DNA of 22,936 bases. It comes from JANNRA01 sp031401035 (GTDB taxonomy: Bacteria > Desulfobacterota > Binatia > HRBIN30 > CADEER01). Shown in pieces: positions 9,252-16,538 of the stretch. Position 1 is the first letter of the stretch. Each line of letters opens with the position of its first letter. The stretch covers positions 1-22,936 of the forward strand of contig JANNRA010000105.1 in assembly GCA_031401035.1 (NCBI GenBank), written 5' to 3'. The position numbers and the translations under genes are program-made. The notes below the pieces were generated by a model. That model was not told the origin of the DNA. It did not search any database and worked only from the letters and a program-made list of their open reading frames with translations.

Positions 9252-11501
9252 CTAGCGCCGTTGCGCCCGTACCGGCGTGCGCGCCAGGGCCCGGCGCCGA
9301 GCCGCCCACAGCGCCAGCGGCAGCATGGCGGCGATGAGCAGGTTGCCGCTGGCGGGTTCGCCGCTGCCGGTCTGGCAGCCGCCACTCGAGCTGGTGGCGA
9401 CGCAGACCGGGCTGCCGCTGTTATTGACGCACTTGAGGCCCGAGGCGCAGGGGTTCGGGCTGCACGGGTTGTTGGACACCGTCGGAATGCGCGTCGGGGT
9501 GCGCGTCGGCGTCGGCGTGCCGCCGGAGACGCACATGCCGCTGCCCTCGGCGCAGTGCTGGCTGGACGAGCAGGCGGACACCGAACAGCAGACGTCGTTG
9601 ACGCAGAAGCCGGTGTTGCATTCGCTATCGATCGAGCACAGCACGCCGGTTGGCGCCGGCGTCGAGCGCAGCGTACGCGTCGGCGTCGGCGTCGGGGTCC
9701 CATTCGACGGCGTTCCGGACGTAACGGGTGTCGCCGTCGCGCCTTCGATTGTGCAGCGCCCATCCGGGTTGCAGAACTCGTCGTTGCGGCACGTGCGGTC
9801 ACAGCAGATCAAATCGACGGTGTCGCAGACGCCCGACGCACACTCCTCGTCGATGTCGCAGGCGTCGCCGAGGCCCGAGCGCGTCCTGCAGACGCCCGTA
9901 TCGTCGCAGAAGCCGTCGGTGCAGGCCTCGCGGCAGCAGCGGCCGTTCGGGCTGCAGAAGCGCGAGCCGCACTGGGTCGGCGCGGTGCAGGGCTCACCGT
10001 TATCGAGCAGCGGCAGGCAGATGCCCTCGAAGCCCGGCTCGGTGCAGCTGCCGGTCTCGCAGCTCTCGTCGCAGCAGACGTTGTCGACGCAGAACGAGCC
10101 CTCGATCGTGCAATCGGTCGGGTCCTCGCACTCCTCGCGCCCGGTCGACTGCGGGATGCAGACGCCCTCGCGACCCGGCACGTTGCAGACCTCGTTCGGC
10201 TCGCATTGCGACGCGCAGCAGACGCCGTTGGTGCAGCGCGACGAAAGGCACTCGTCGCCGACCAGGCACTCGTCGCCATTTTGGATCGCGCCGGGCGAGG
10301 AGACGTTGACGTACGCCTGCAGGCTGAGATTGCGCTGGGTGGCGATGGCGATGTCGACCTTGCCGTCGCCGCTGATGTCGCCGGTGGTCATCGACTGCGG
10401 CGCCTTGCCGATGGTGAACACCGGCCCCGGCACGAAGGCGCCGTCGCCGCGGCCGCCGAAGATCTGCATGGCGTCGGCGAGGTTGTTCGACGAGCCGCGC
10501 GAACGCGGGTCGGTGAGCGTGACGGCGATGTCGATCTGCCCGTTGGTGTCGTAGTCGCCGGCCGTCATGGTCAGCCCCTTGCAGGGCTGGCCGTTGGTGA
10601 AGAACGGACAGGGGACCGAAATGCTCACCGGCGGCAGCAGCGCGCCGTTCTCCTGGCTCACGTAGACATCGAGTTCGCTGCTGCTGCCGCCGGACGGCCG
10701 GTTGAGGGTCGCCAGGTCGGGACTGCCGTCGTTGGTGAAGTCGGTGACGATCAGATCAGTGGGGTTCTCGCCGGCGGTGTATTGCAGCGGCGTGTCGAAC
10801 TCGGGGAAGCTCTGCTGCACGCCCTTGAAGAGCACCACGGCGATGTCCTTCACGCGCGGGCCGCCGAGGTTGAGGGTGACGATGTCGGGCTTGCCGTCGC
10901 GGTTCATGTCCGCGGCGCGAATGTCTTCCGGGCCCACGCCGGGCACGAAATCGCCGCCGCGGCGGAAGCGCGGCGGGGTGCCGTTGTCGTTGAGCAGAAT
11001 GAAGACCTTGTTGTCGCGGCGGTCGGCCACCGCCAGGTCGGGCGCGCCCAGCTGGTCCCAGTTGGCGACCGCCACCGAGACCGGATTGCGGCTCTGCGGC
11101 ACCAGCACCAGATAGGGTTCGAGATAGGTGCCGTCGCCGCGCCCGAGCAGCACCCAGACGCCCTTGGCGGCCTGGTCGGCGACCACGACGTCGAGGCGGT
11201 TGTCGCGGTTGAGGTCGCCGAGGGCGACGCCGCGCAGCGTGTCACCGACCCGCTCGACGCGCGCTGGGGCGAAGTTCGACGGCGTGTTGGCGGCAAGGAA
11301 GGTGTTGATCTCCTTGCTGTTGGGGCTGATGACCACGATGTCGGCTCGCCCGTCGTTGTTGAGGTCGCCGCTGACCATGTAGCTCGGCTTGGGTGAGACG
11401 CTGGTCAGCTCGGTGCCGACGAAATTGACGCCGGCCACGGCCGCGTGGGCGGTGAGCAGACCGGACAGCAGCGCGGCGAACGCAAGGCGGTGGCGAACCA
11501 T
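9252..11501 (-). CDS. Secreted FG-GAP/VCBS beta-propeller and Cys-rich repeat protein with C-terminal anchor signal
   Basis: The start chosen is ATG at 11501, because GAGGGAG lies seven bases upstream and MVRHRLAFAALLSGLLTAHA forms a clean signal peptide. An ORF start further upstream (11573) lacks this. The 749-residue product has about seven calcium-binding-like propeller motifs, such as GDLNNDGRADIVV, GDLNRDNRLDVVV, ADMNRDGKPDIVT, TDFTNDGSPDLAT and GDISGDGKVDIAI. These are consistent with one seven-bladed propeller (about 40-420). A Cys-rich region (about 425-700) of repeated C..CxxxxCxxGVCC units follows, broken by two Thr/Pro linkers (TPTPTPTR, TPTPTRTPTRIPT). The end (SGGCQTGSGEPASGN, hydrophobic LLIAAMLPLALWAA, then RRR) resembles MYXO-CTERM-type sorting tails. 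It is probably exported and surface-displayed, perhaps binding or adhesive. The function is unknown and there is no enzyme motif. Confidence 0.85.
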   Translation of the reverse strand: MVRHRLAFAALLSGLLTAHAAVAGVNFVGTELTSVSPKPSYMVSGDLNNDGRADIVVISPNSKEINTFLAANTPSNFAPARVERVGDTLRGVALGDLNRDNRLDVVVADQAAKGVWVLLGRGDGTYLEPYLVLVPQSRNPVSVAVANWDQLGAPDLAVADRRDNKVFILLNDNGTPPRFRRGGDFVPGVGPEDIRAADMNRDGKPDIVTLNLGGPRVKDIAVVLFKGVQQSFPEFDTPLQYTAGENPTDLIVTDFTNDGSPDLATLNRPSGGSSSELDVYVSQENGALLPPVSISVPCPFFTNGQPCKGLTMTAGDYDTNGQIDIAVTLTDPRSRGSSNNLADAMQIFGGRGDGAFVPGPVFTIGKAPQSMTTGDISGDGKVDIAIATQRNLSLQAYVNVSSPGAIQNGDECLVGDECLSSRCTNGVCCASQCEPNEVCNVPGREGVCIPQSTGREECEDPTDCTIEGSFCVDNVCCDESCETGSCTEPGFEGICLPLLDNGEPCTAPTQCGSRFCSPNGRCCREACTDGFCDDTGVCRTRSGLGDACDIDEECASGVCDTVDLICCDRTCRNDEFCNPDGRCTIEGATATPVTSGTPSNGTPTPTPTRTLRSTPAPTGVLCSIDSECNTGFCVNDVCCSVSACSSSQHCAEGSGMCVSGGTPTPTRTPTRIPTVSNNPCSPNPCASGLKCVNNSGSPVCVATSSSGGCQTGSGEPASGNLLIAAMLPLALWAARRRALARTPVRAQRR

Positions 11502-11780
11502 GCAGAGCTCCCTCATGACGGTGACGATTTGGGCCGGAACGCAATGACTCCGGGCGGGGTGCGACAGATCCAAGACTCCCTGCGCAAGGCGAGTTTGTCA
11601 AACGAATTCTCGCGCCGCACGCTCGCGGGAGGGCCAACTGCCACAAGGGCTTTCGGCTTTGGACGCGACGCGGAAGCCTGGCAGACGGATCAGCGCGAAC
11701 CTTGCATTGTTGCCAGACATCAGGAGCGCACTGGCGAAATCCCTGGCGCCGTTGCCACTCCGCGCGCGCGCTCCCGGGCG
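11502..11780. other. Intergenic region upstream of the propeller gene and downstream of bioB
   Basis: This stretch of 279 bases between two minus-strand genes contains no recognisable coding sequence and no clear intrinsic terminator for bioB. It is less G/C-biased than its flanks around 11585-11610, where a perfect minus-strand TTGACA occurs. It probably carries the promoter and leader of the propeller gene. Confidence 0.5.
11573..11601 (-). promoter_or_regulatory. Candidate sigma70-type promoter for the propeller gene
   Basis: The minus strand has a perfect TTGACA (11601-11596). Seventeen bases further on, the hexamer GAGTCT (11578-11573) matches the -10 consensus only at two positions. 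A perfect -35 box is notable in DNA this GC-rich, and it lies about 95 bases from the start codon. The -10 is poor, so the call is tentative. Confidence 0.3.
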
Positions 11781-12779
11781 TCAGCCCGCCGCAGTCGGTG
11801 GCGCGACGCGCTCCACCTCGAAGCCCATCTCCTCGACCATGCGCTGCGCCTCCTGGAACGCCTGGCCCGGCGTGGTCAGGTAGCCGTCGACGAAGATCGA
11901 GTTGGCGGCGTGCAGCGCCAGCGGGCGGAACCAACCGAGGTTGCCCTCGCCGCCGCCGGCCATGCGGATCTCGGCGGCCGGATTGGTGAGGCGGAAGAGG
12001 CACAGCGCGCGCAGGCAGTCGGTCGGCGTCAGCTCGCGCTTGCCGGCGAACGGCGTGCCCTCGATGGGGATGAGGAAGTTGACCGGCAGCGAGTCGACCT
12101 GCAGATCGCGCAGGGCGAAGGCGAGGTCGACGATGTCCTCGTCGGTCTCGCCCATGCCGAGGATACCGCCGCAGCAGGTCGAGAGGCCGGCGCGGCGGAC
12201 GTTCTCGACGGTGCGGACGCGGTCCGCGTAGGTGTGGGTGGTGCAGATGGCGGCGTGATGGCGGGCGCTGGTGTTGAGATTGTGGTTGACGAAGTCGATG
12301 CCGGCGGCCTTGAGCGCGCGCGCCTGGTCCTCCTCCATCAGACCCGCCGAGACGCACAGCTCGATCTGCGGCTGCTCGGCCTTGATGCGGCGGGCGGCGG
12401 CGCAGAAGCGGTCGATGTCGTTGGCGCTCGGACCGCGGCCGCTGGTGACCATGCAGAAGCGGCGCGCGCCGGCGTCGGCGGCGCGCCGCGAGCCGGCCAG
12501 CAACTCGTCGACCGAGTCGAGGCGGTAGCGCGGGATGTCGGCCTCCGAGACCGCCGACTGCGAGCAGTAGTGGCAATCCTCCGGGCACAGGCCGCTGCGC
12601 GCGTTGCGCAGCTGGCACAGCTTGACGCGTTTGCCGCAGTGCGCCTCGCGGACGCGGGCGGTGGCGCGCAACAGCGCCGGCACGCTGTCATCGGCCGCCT
12701 CCAGGATGCGCTGCGCGGCGGCGCGGTCGATGGCGCCGCCGGCGAGAACGAGGTCGGCGTATTCTTCGGCCCAGTGCAT
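11781..12779 (-). CDS. bioB: Biotin synthase (radical SAM)
   Basis: BioB inserts sulfur into dethiobiotin, the last step of biotin synthesis. The 332-residue product starts at MHWAEEYADLVLAGG (ATG 12779). An upstream in-frame ATG at 12824 would add 15 residues unlike the family. The radical-SAM cysteines are C65, C69 and C72 (CPEDCHYC). Residues equivalent to the auxiliary-cluster cysteines are present: C109 (RFCMVTSG), C142 (ELCVSAG) and C202 (STCCGG). NHNLNTS and VNFLIPIEGTPF are typical. The fourth auxiliary-cluster ligand, an arginine in the usual AGGREVNLR (R260 in E. coli), is replaced: the sequence reads MAGGGEGNLG, with Gly at 277. No other bio genes are nearby, so it stands alone. 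It is divergent from the Smr gene, with 74 bases between the starts, and no BirA-like operator was recognised. Confidence 0.95.
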   Translation of the reverse strand: MHWAEEYADLVLAGGAIDRAAAQRILEAADDSVPALLRATARVREAHCGKRVKLCQLRNARSGLCPEDCHYCSQSAVSEADIPRYRLDSVDELLAGSRRAADAGARRFCMVTSGRGPSANDIDRFCAAARRIKAEQPQIELCVSAGLMEEDQARALKAAGIDFVNHNLNTSARHHAAICTTHTYADRVRTVENVRRAGLSTCCGGILGMGETDEDIVDLAFALRDLQVDSLPVNFLIPIEGTPFAGKRELTPTDCLRALCLFRLTNPAAEIRMAGGGEGNLGWFRPLALHAANSIFVDGYLTTPGQAFQEAQRMVEEMGFEVERVAPPTAAG

Positions 12780-12853
12780 GCGCGCGGGCCTACCAGAAAT
12801 GCGGCGGGGTGCCCAGATGGCCATCGGCGCCCATGTATGGTTCTTGGTCGGCG

Positions 12854-13189
12854 ATGCCCCTCACCGAGATCCGCCGGCTGGTGCGCGCTGCCCTGGGCAT
12901 CATGCCGACGCTCGACCTGCACGGCCTCGGCGTGCGGGCGGCGGTGAAGGAAACGACGGCGTTTCTGCAGGACGCACAGGCGCGCGGGCTGGGGTCGGTG
13001 CGCATCGTCTACGGCAAGGGGCGGCGCAGCCCGGGCGGGCGCGGCGTCCTGCGCGAGGTCATCCCGAGCTGGCTCGACGGTGACGGGCGGCCCTTCGTGC
13101 GGCGCTGGGAGCGGCGGCCCGACGCCAGCGGCGCCGACGGCGGCGTCATCGTCTGGGTGCGCGAGCCCGAAGAAGAAGAACCGGCGTGA
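12854..13189 (+). CDS. Small Smr (MutS2 C-terminal-like) domain protein
   Basis: The product is 111 residues when read from ATG 12854; an in-frame ATG at 12833 would add seven. It is essentially one Smr domain. LDLHG is at residues 20-24, followed by an alpha-helical stretch, then RIVYGKGRRSPGGRGVL with GKG at about 54-56. Smr domains in MutS2 and stand-alone proteins act as endonucleases on branched DNA or on RNA, the latter including mRNA at collided ribosomes. Which applies here cannot be told from sequence. The C-terminus is acidic (EPEEEEPA). No strong Shine-Dalgarno sequence precedes either start. It is divergent from bioB and convergent with the HAD gene. Confidence 0.85.
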   Translation: MPLTEIRRLVRAALGIMPTLDLHGLGVRAAVKETTAFLQDAQARGLGSVRIVYGKGRRSPGGRGVLREVIPSWLDGDGRPFVRRWERRPDASGADGGVIVWVREPEEEEPA

Positions 13190-13247
13190 CGTGGCGGGCG
13201 CCGCTGGGTTGCTCGTCAAACGCCCGGTTGGGGGTCCTTCATCCGCG

Positions 13248-13886
13248 TCAGCCGACGCCGATCAACGGCGCCAGCTCGGCCGGGTGGGCGATCACCACGT
13301 CGGCGCCGGCGCTGTGCAGTTCCTCGCTGCCGCGCAGGCCCCAGGCGCAACCGACGGTGCGGGCGCCGAAGCGGCGGCCGGTCTCGACGTCGACGGCGCT
13401 GTCGCCGACCATCCACACGGGTTCGCCACCGCCGCAGGCGGCGACGACGTACGCCAGAGTCGCCGGATCGGGCTTGGCGACCGCCAGGGCATCGCCCCCG
13501 ACCACCGCCTGGAAGCGCGCCGCCAGGCCGAGTCCGGCGACGATCTGCGCGAGGAACCGTCCGGGCTTGTTGCTGAGCACGGCGAGCCGATGCGCGGCGA
13601 GCGCGTCGAGGGTCTCCGCGACGCCCGGATACAAGGCGGTCGTGTCGAGGCAGCAGGCGGCATAATGGACGCGGAAGCGCGCCTGCAGCGGCTCGATGCG
13701 GGCCGGATCCTCGCTGCGGGCGGCGCGGCGCAGCAACGGCAGGACGCCGTGCCCGATCCACGCCTGCACGCGCGTTCCCTCGGCCAACGGTAGCTCCGCC
13801 TCGGCCAGGGTGCGGTTCAGCGCCGTGGCGATGTCGCGCCAGGTGTCGGCGAGAGTGCCGTCGAAATCGAACACCACCAGCGCCAT
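13248..13886 (-). CDS. HAD-family phosphatase, phosphoglycolate phosphatase-like
   Basis: The 212-residue product starts at MALVVFDFDGT (ATG 13886), with AAGGTGG seven bases upstream. An alternative ATG at 13904 adds six residues. All HAD motifs are present: I is DFDGTLADT with nucleophile D7 and acid/base D9, II is LSNKP, III is the Lys in AVAKPDP, and IV is MVGDSAVDVETGRRFGA. A C1-type helical cap lies between motifs I and II. Length and cap match Gph, which removes 2-phosphoglycolate formed in DNA repair or oxygenation side reactions. HAD substrate specificity cannot be read from motifs, so other small phosphoesters are possible. Confidence 0.88.
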   Translation of the reverse strand: MALVVFDFDGTLADTWRDIATALNRTLAEAELPLAEGTRVQAWIGHGVLPLLRRAARSEDPARIEPLQARFRVHYAACCLDTTALYPGVAETLDALAAHRLAVLSNKPGRFLAQIVAGLGLAARFQAVVGGDALAVAKPDPATLAYVVAACGGGEPVWMVGDSAVDVETGRRFGARTVGCAWGLRGSEELHSAGADVVIAHPAELAPLIGVG

Positions 13887-13930
13887 GCGTGCCACCTTCA
13901 TCACTGAATCGTCACAGGAAGGCGAAAGGT

Positions 13931-13959
13931 TTGACTTAGAGAAACCGCGTTCGTAGCGT
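13931..13959 (+). promoter_or_regulatory. Candidate sigma70-type promoter for the hydrolase lipoprotein gene
   Basis: TTGACT (13931-13936) is separated by exactly 17 bases from TAGCGT (13954-13959). The first matches five of six consensus bases and the second three of six. It lies about 50 bases upstream of the ATG at 14011, in the only relatively AT-rich patch between the divergent HAD and lipoprotein genes. TGGGGGA before the ATG may serve as a ribosome binding site. Confidence 0.4.
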
Positions 13960-14010
13960 CGAGGGATCCGTTTCCCGGGGGGAGCGGAATCCGTTGTCTG
14001 GGGGATCTAC

Positions 14011-16401
14011 ATGCTTGCATCGGTTCATTTTCTGCGCCGCCTGACGGCGCTTTCCGTGCTCGTGGCGCTGCCGTTGCTGGCCGCCTGCGGCGACGACGAC
14101 AACAACAAGCCGCGCCCGACGCCGACCGCCGTCGCCAGCGCGACCGCGACCGCGGTGCCGGCGACGGCCACGTCAGTGCCGGCGACGGCGACCGCCGTGC
14201 CGCCGACCGCGACGGCCACCGCCGTGCCGGCGACGGCCACCGCGACGCTGCCGCCGACCGCGACGGCGACGCCGGCGAGCTTTCGCGATCTGACCGGCGC
14301 CGCGGCGGCGAGCTTCGCCAGCGGCGGCAGCGTCGGGCAGGTCTACATCACCGGCGCCAATGAGGGCGACGTGCTGGAGCTGGTCGGGCCCGACTCGCTG
14401 GTGCTGCAGAGCGGCACCGTCGACAGCCAGGGCGCTCTCCTCTTCCGCGAGGTGCCGGTCGGCACCGGCTACCGCGTCGCGGCCGGCTTCCCGGGCGCTC
14501 TCAGCGCCTCTGCCGCCGTCGCCGTGACGGCAGTGGCGGACGCCCCGGACGCGTCGTTCTACGCCTCGCAGGTCGTCAATCCCGGCTACGGCTATCTGAC
14601 GACGCGCGACGGCACGCTGCTGGCGATCAACGTCCTGCTGCCCGGCCCGCCCGAGGAGGGGCCGTACCCAACGGTGATCGAGTACTCCGGCTACGATCCC
14701 GCCAACCCGGATTCGCCGCAGCCGAGCACACTGATCGCCAGTATCCTCGGCTACGCCGCCGTCGGCATCAACATCCGCGGCACCGGCTGCTCGGGCGGCG
14801 CCTTCGAGTTCTTCGAGCCGCTGCAGTGGACCGACGGCTACGACGCCGTCGAGGTCATCGCCGCGCAGCCGTGGGTGAAGGACCATCAGGTCGGCCTCGT
14901 CGGCCTGTCCTATCCCGGCATCTCGCAGCTCTTCGTCTCGCAGCTGCGGCCGCCGTCGCTGGTCGCCGTGGCGCCGCTGTCGGTCATCGCCGACACCGGC
15001 CGCGGCACGCTCTACCCGGGCGGCATCCTCAACAACGGCTTCGCCACCGACTGGGCCGCAGAGCGGCAGCGCGACGCCACGCCGTTCGGCCAGGCGTGGT
15101 CGAAGAAGCGCCGCGACGAAGGCGATCAGGTGTGCATCGACAACCAGCAGCTGCGCCTGCAGTCGCCCGACATCTTCGAGATGATCGAGACCAACGAGTT
15201 CTGGGTGCCGGAAGTCGCCGACCCGGTGACGCCGGCGCTGTTCGTCAACCAGATCGACGTGCCGGTGTTCCTCGCCGGCGCCTGGCAGGACGAGCAGGTC
15301 GGCGGCTATTTCGCCACCATGCTCGACCGCTTCACCGGCACCGACCGCAAGCACTTCACGCTCAGCAACGGCGGCCATTCCGAACCGCTCATCCCGGCCA
15401 CCTTCCACCGCTGGATCGAGTTCCTCTCGTTCTACGTCCGCAAGGAGGTGCCGGTGACCCCCGGCGTGGCCTCGGTCATTCTCGGCGTCCTCGGTGGCGA
15501 CATCTTCGGCGCCATGAACCTCGCCCTGCCGCCCGATCGCTTCGCCGGCAAGACCTACGCCGAGGCGCTGGCCGCCTTCGAGGCGGAGCCGGAGGTACGC
15601 GTGCTGTTCGAGAGCGGCGCCGGTGACGCCAGCCAGCCGGGCGCGCCGGTGCCGGGCTTCGAACACTCCTTCGACGCCTGGCCGATTCCCGAGGCGACGG
15701 CGACCGCCTGGTACTTCGCCGCCGACGGCCGCCTCGTCGCCGCGCCGTCGAGCGACGACGCCATCGACACCTTCGCCTACGACGACGCCGACGCGCAGCG
15801 CCGCAATCTGTCCGGCACCAACGGCAACGACTCGTGGCTGGCCAACGCGCCGTGGGACTGGCGGCCGCTCGCCGCCGGCCGCGCCGCGACCTACGCCAGC
15901 GATGCGCTGACCGAGGACACGGTGGTGGTGGGCAGCGGCAGCGTCGACCTGCAGGTGCGTGCCAACGCCCCCGACGTCGATCTGCAGGCGACCATCTCCG
16001 AGATCCGCCCGGACGGTCAGGAGACCTACGTGCAGAGCGGCTGGCTGCGCGCCAGCCGGCGCCAGCTCGACGCGGCCCTGTCGACCGAGCTGCGCCCGGT
16101 GGCGACGCACCGTCGCGAGGACGCGGCACCATTGCCGGCGGGCGAGTTCTCGCTCGTGCGCCTCGAGCTCTTCCCCTTCGCGCACGCCTTCCGCGCCGGG
16201 TCGCGCATCCGCATCGCCATCAGCGCGCCGGGCAACGACCGCGCCATCTGGAAGTTCCGCGCCCTGGAAGATCCGGCGACGGTGGAGATCAAGGTCGCCG
16301 GCTCGCGCATCGTCCTGCCGGTGGTCGACGTCGACGTGCCCACCGCCCTGCCGGCCTGCCCCGCCCTGCGCGGCCAGCCCTGCCGGGCCTACGTCGACTG
16401 A
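14011..16401 (+). CDS. CocE/NonD-family (X-Pro dipeptidyl-peptidase S15-like) hydrolase lipoprotein
   Basis: This is a 796-residue lipoprotein. The signal ends in LPLLAAC with lipidated C26, followed by GDDD. Residues about 35-92 are a low-complexity Ala/Thr/Pro/Val linker. A small beta domain follows (about 92-175). The alpha/beta hydrolase has nucleophile elbow GLSYPG (S300), GAWQDEQ (D427) and NGGHSEP (H456), giving a plausible triad, and NIRGTGCSGG is typical of the CocE/S15 family. The C-terminal jelly-roll domain (about 560-790) ends with FRAGSRIRIAISAPGNDRAI, also typical. Relatives hydrolyse esters, acyl amides or X-Pro peptides, and the substrate here is unknown. A small-acid residue at +2 is absent (Gly), so outer-membrane sorting is plausible if Lol rules apply. 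It is probably transcribed alone from 13931-13959. Confidence 0.88.
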   Translation: MLASVHFLRRLTALSVLVALPLLAACGDDDNNKPRPTPTAVASATATAVPATATSVPATATAVPPTATATAVPATATATLPPTATATPASFRDLTGAAAASFASGGSVGQVYITGANEGDVLELVGPDSLVLQSGTVDSQGALLFREVPVGTGYRVAAGFPGALSASAAVAVTAVADAPDASFYASQVVNPGYGYLTTRDGTLLAINVLLPGPPEEGPYPTVIEYSGYDPANPDSPQPSTLIASILGYAAVGINIRGTGCSGGAFEFFEPLQWTDGYDAVEVIAAQPWVKDHQVGLVGLSYPGISQLFVSQLRPPSLVAVAPLSVIADTGRGTLYPGGILNNGFATDWAAERQRDATPFGQAWSKKRRDEGDQVCIDNQQLRLQSPDIFEMIETNEFWVPEVADPVTPALFVNQIDVPVFLAGAWQDEQVGGYFATMLDRFTGTDRKHFTLSNGGHSEPLIPATFHRWIEFLSFYVRKEVPVTPGVASVILGVLGGDIFGAMNLALPPDRFAGKTYAEALAAFEAEPEVRVLFESGAGDASQPGAPVPGFEHSFDAWPIPEATATAWYFAADGRLVAAPSSDDAIDTFAYDDADAQRRNLSGTNGNDSWLANAPWDWRPLAAGRAATYASDALTEDTVVVGSGSVDLQVRANAPDVDLQATISEIRPDGQETYVQSGWLRASRRQLDAALSTELRPVATHRREDAAPLPAGEFSLVRLELFPFAHAFRAGSRIRIAISAPGNDRAIWKFRALEDPATVEIKVAGSRIVLPVVDVDVPTALPACPALRGQPCRAYVD
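14119..14280 (+). repeat. Coding tandem repeat for the Ala/Thr/Pro/Val linker
   Basis: Degenerate GCGACG/GTGCCG units encode repeated VPATAT-type heptads and nonads (for example AVPATATSVPATATAVP). Unit lengths of 21 and 27 bases alternate. This kind of tract changes length easily by slippage. It separates the lipid anchor from the folded hydrolase and probably acts as a flexible tether. Confidence 0.8.
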
Positions 16402-16418
16402 GAAAGACCCGAAGACCC

Positions 16419-16498
16419 AAAGACTCAACACGGAGGCTTTTTATTTTTTCTCTTCCTCGGTGAGGCTCCGTTCCTCCGCGCCTCCGTGTTGAGTCTTT
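16419..16498. repeat. Inverted pair of dispersed-repeat copies between the lipoprotein and transglycosylase genes
   Basis: Two perfect 19-base arms (16419-16437 and 16480-16498) flank a 42-base loop that begins with a T-rich run (16438-16449). The right side continues as three GAGTC-TTT steps (16491-16510), and the left side carries a degenerate mirror of the same wording. It could fold into a strong hairpin. As a terminator for the plus strand the T-run is on the wrong side of the stem's closing arm, so the arrangement looks like two head-to-head repeat insertions instead. Confidence 0.8.
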
Positions 16499-16538
16499 TG
16501 AGTCTTTGAGTCGTTGGGTGTGCTATGCCCGCCGCGGC

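Noticed and set aside
9231..11396. A 721-codon plus-strand frame opposite the propeller gene
   Set aside because: It has no domain, signal or ribosome binding site, whereas the minus-strand frame has signal peptide, propeller motifs and a Cys array.
12780..12853. Possible BirA operator in the bioB/Smr divergent gap
   Set aside because: No paired half-sites of the known BirA type (TTGTAAACC-like) were visible in these 74 bases.
14119..14280. Possible CRISPR-like or intergenic satellite
   Set aside because: The units are degenerate, have no spacers and are in frame inside the lipoprotein gene, so they are a coding linker repeat.
16438..16449. T-rich run as an intrinsic terminator for the lipoprotein gene
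   Set aside because: No stem closes immediately upstream of it. The only strong stem has this run in its loop, so normal intrinsic termination geometry is absent.
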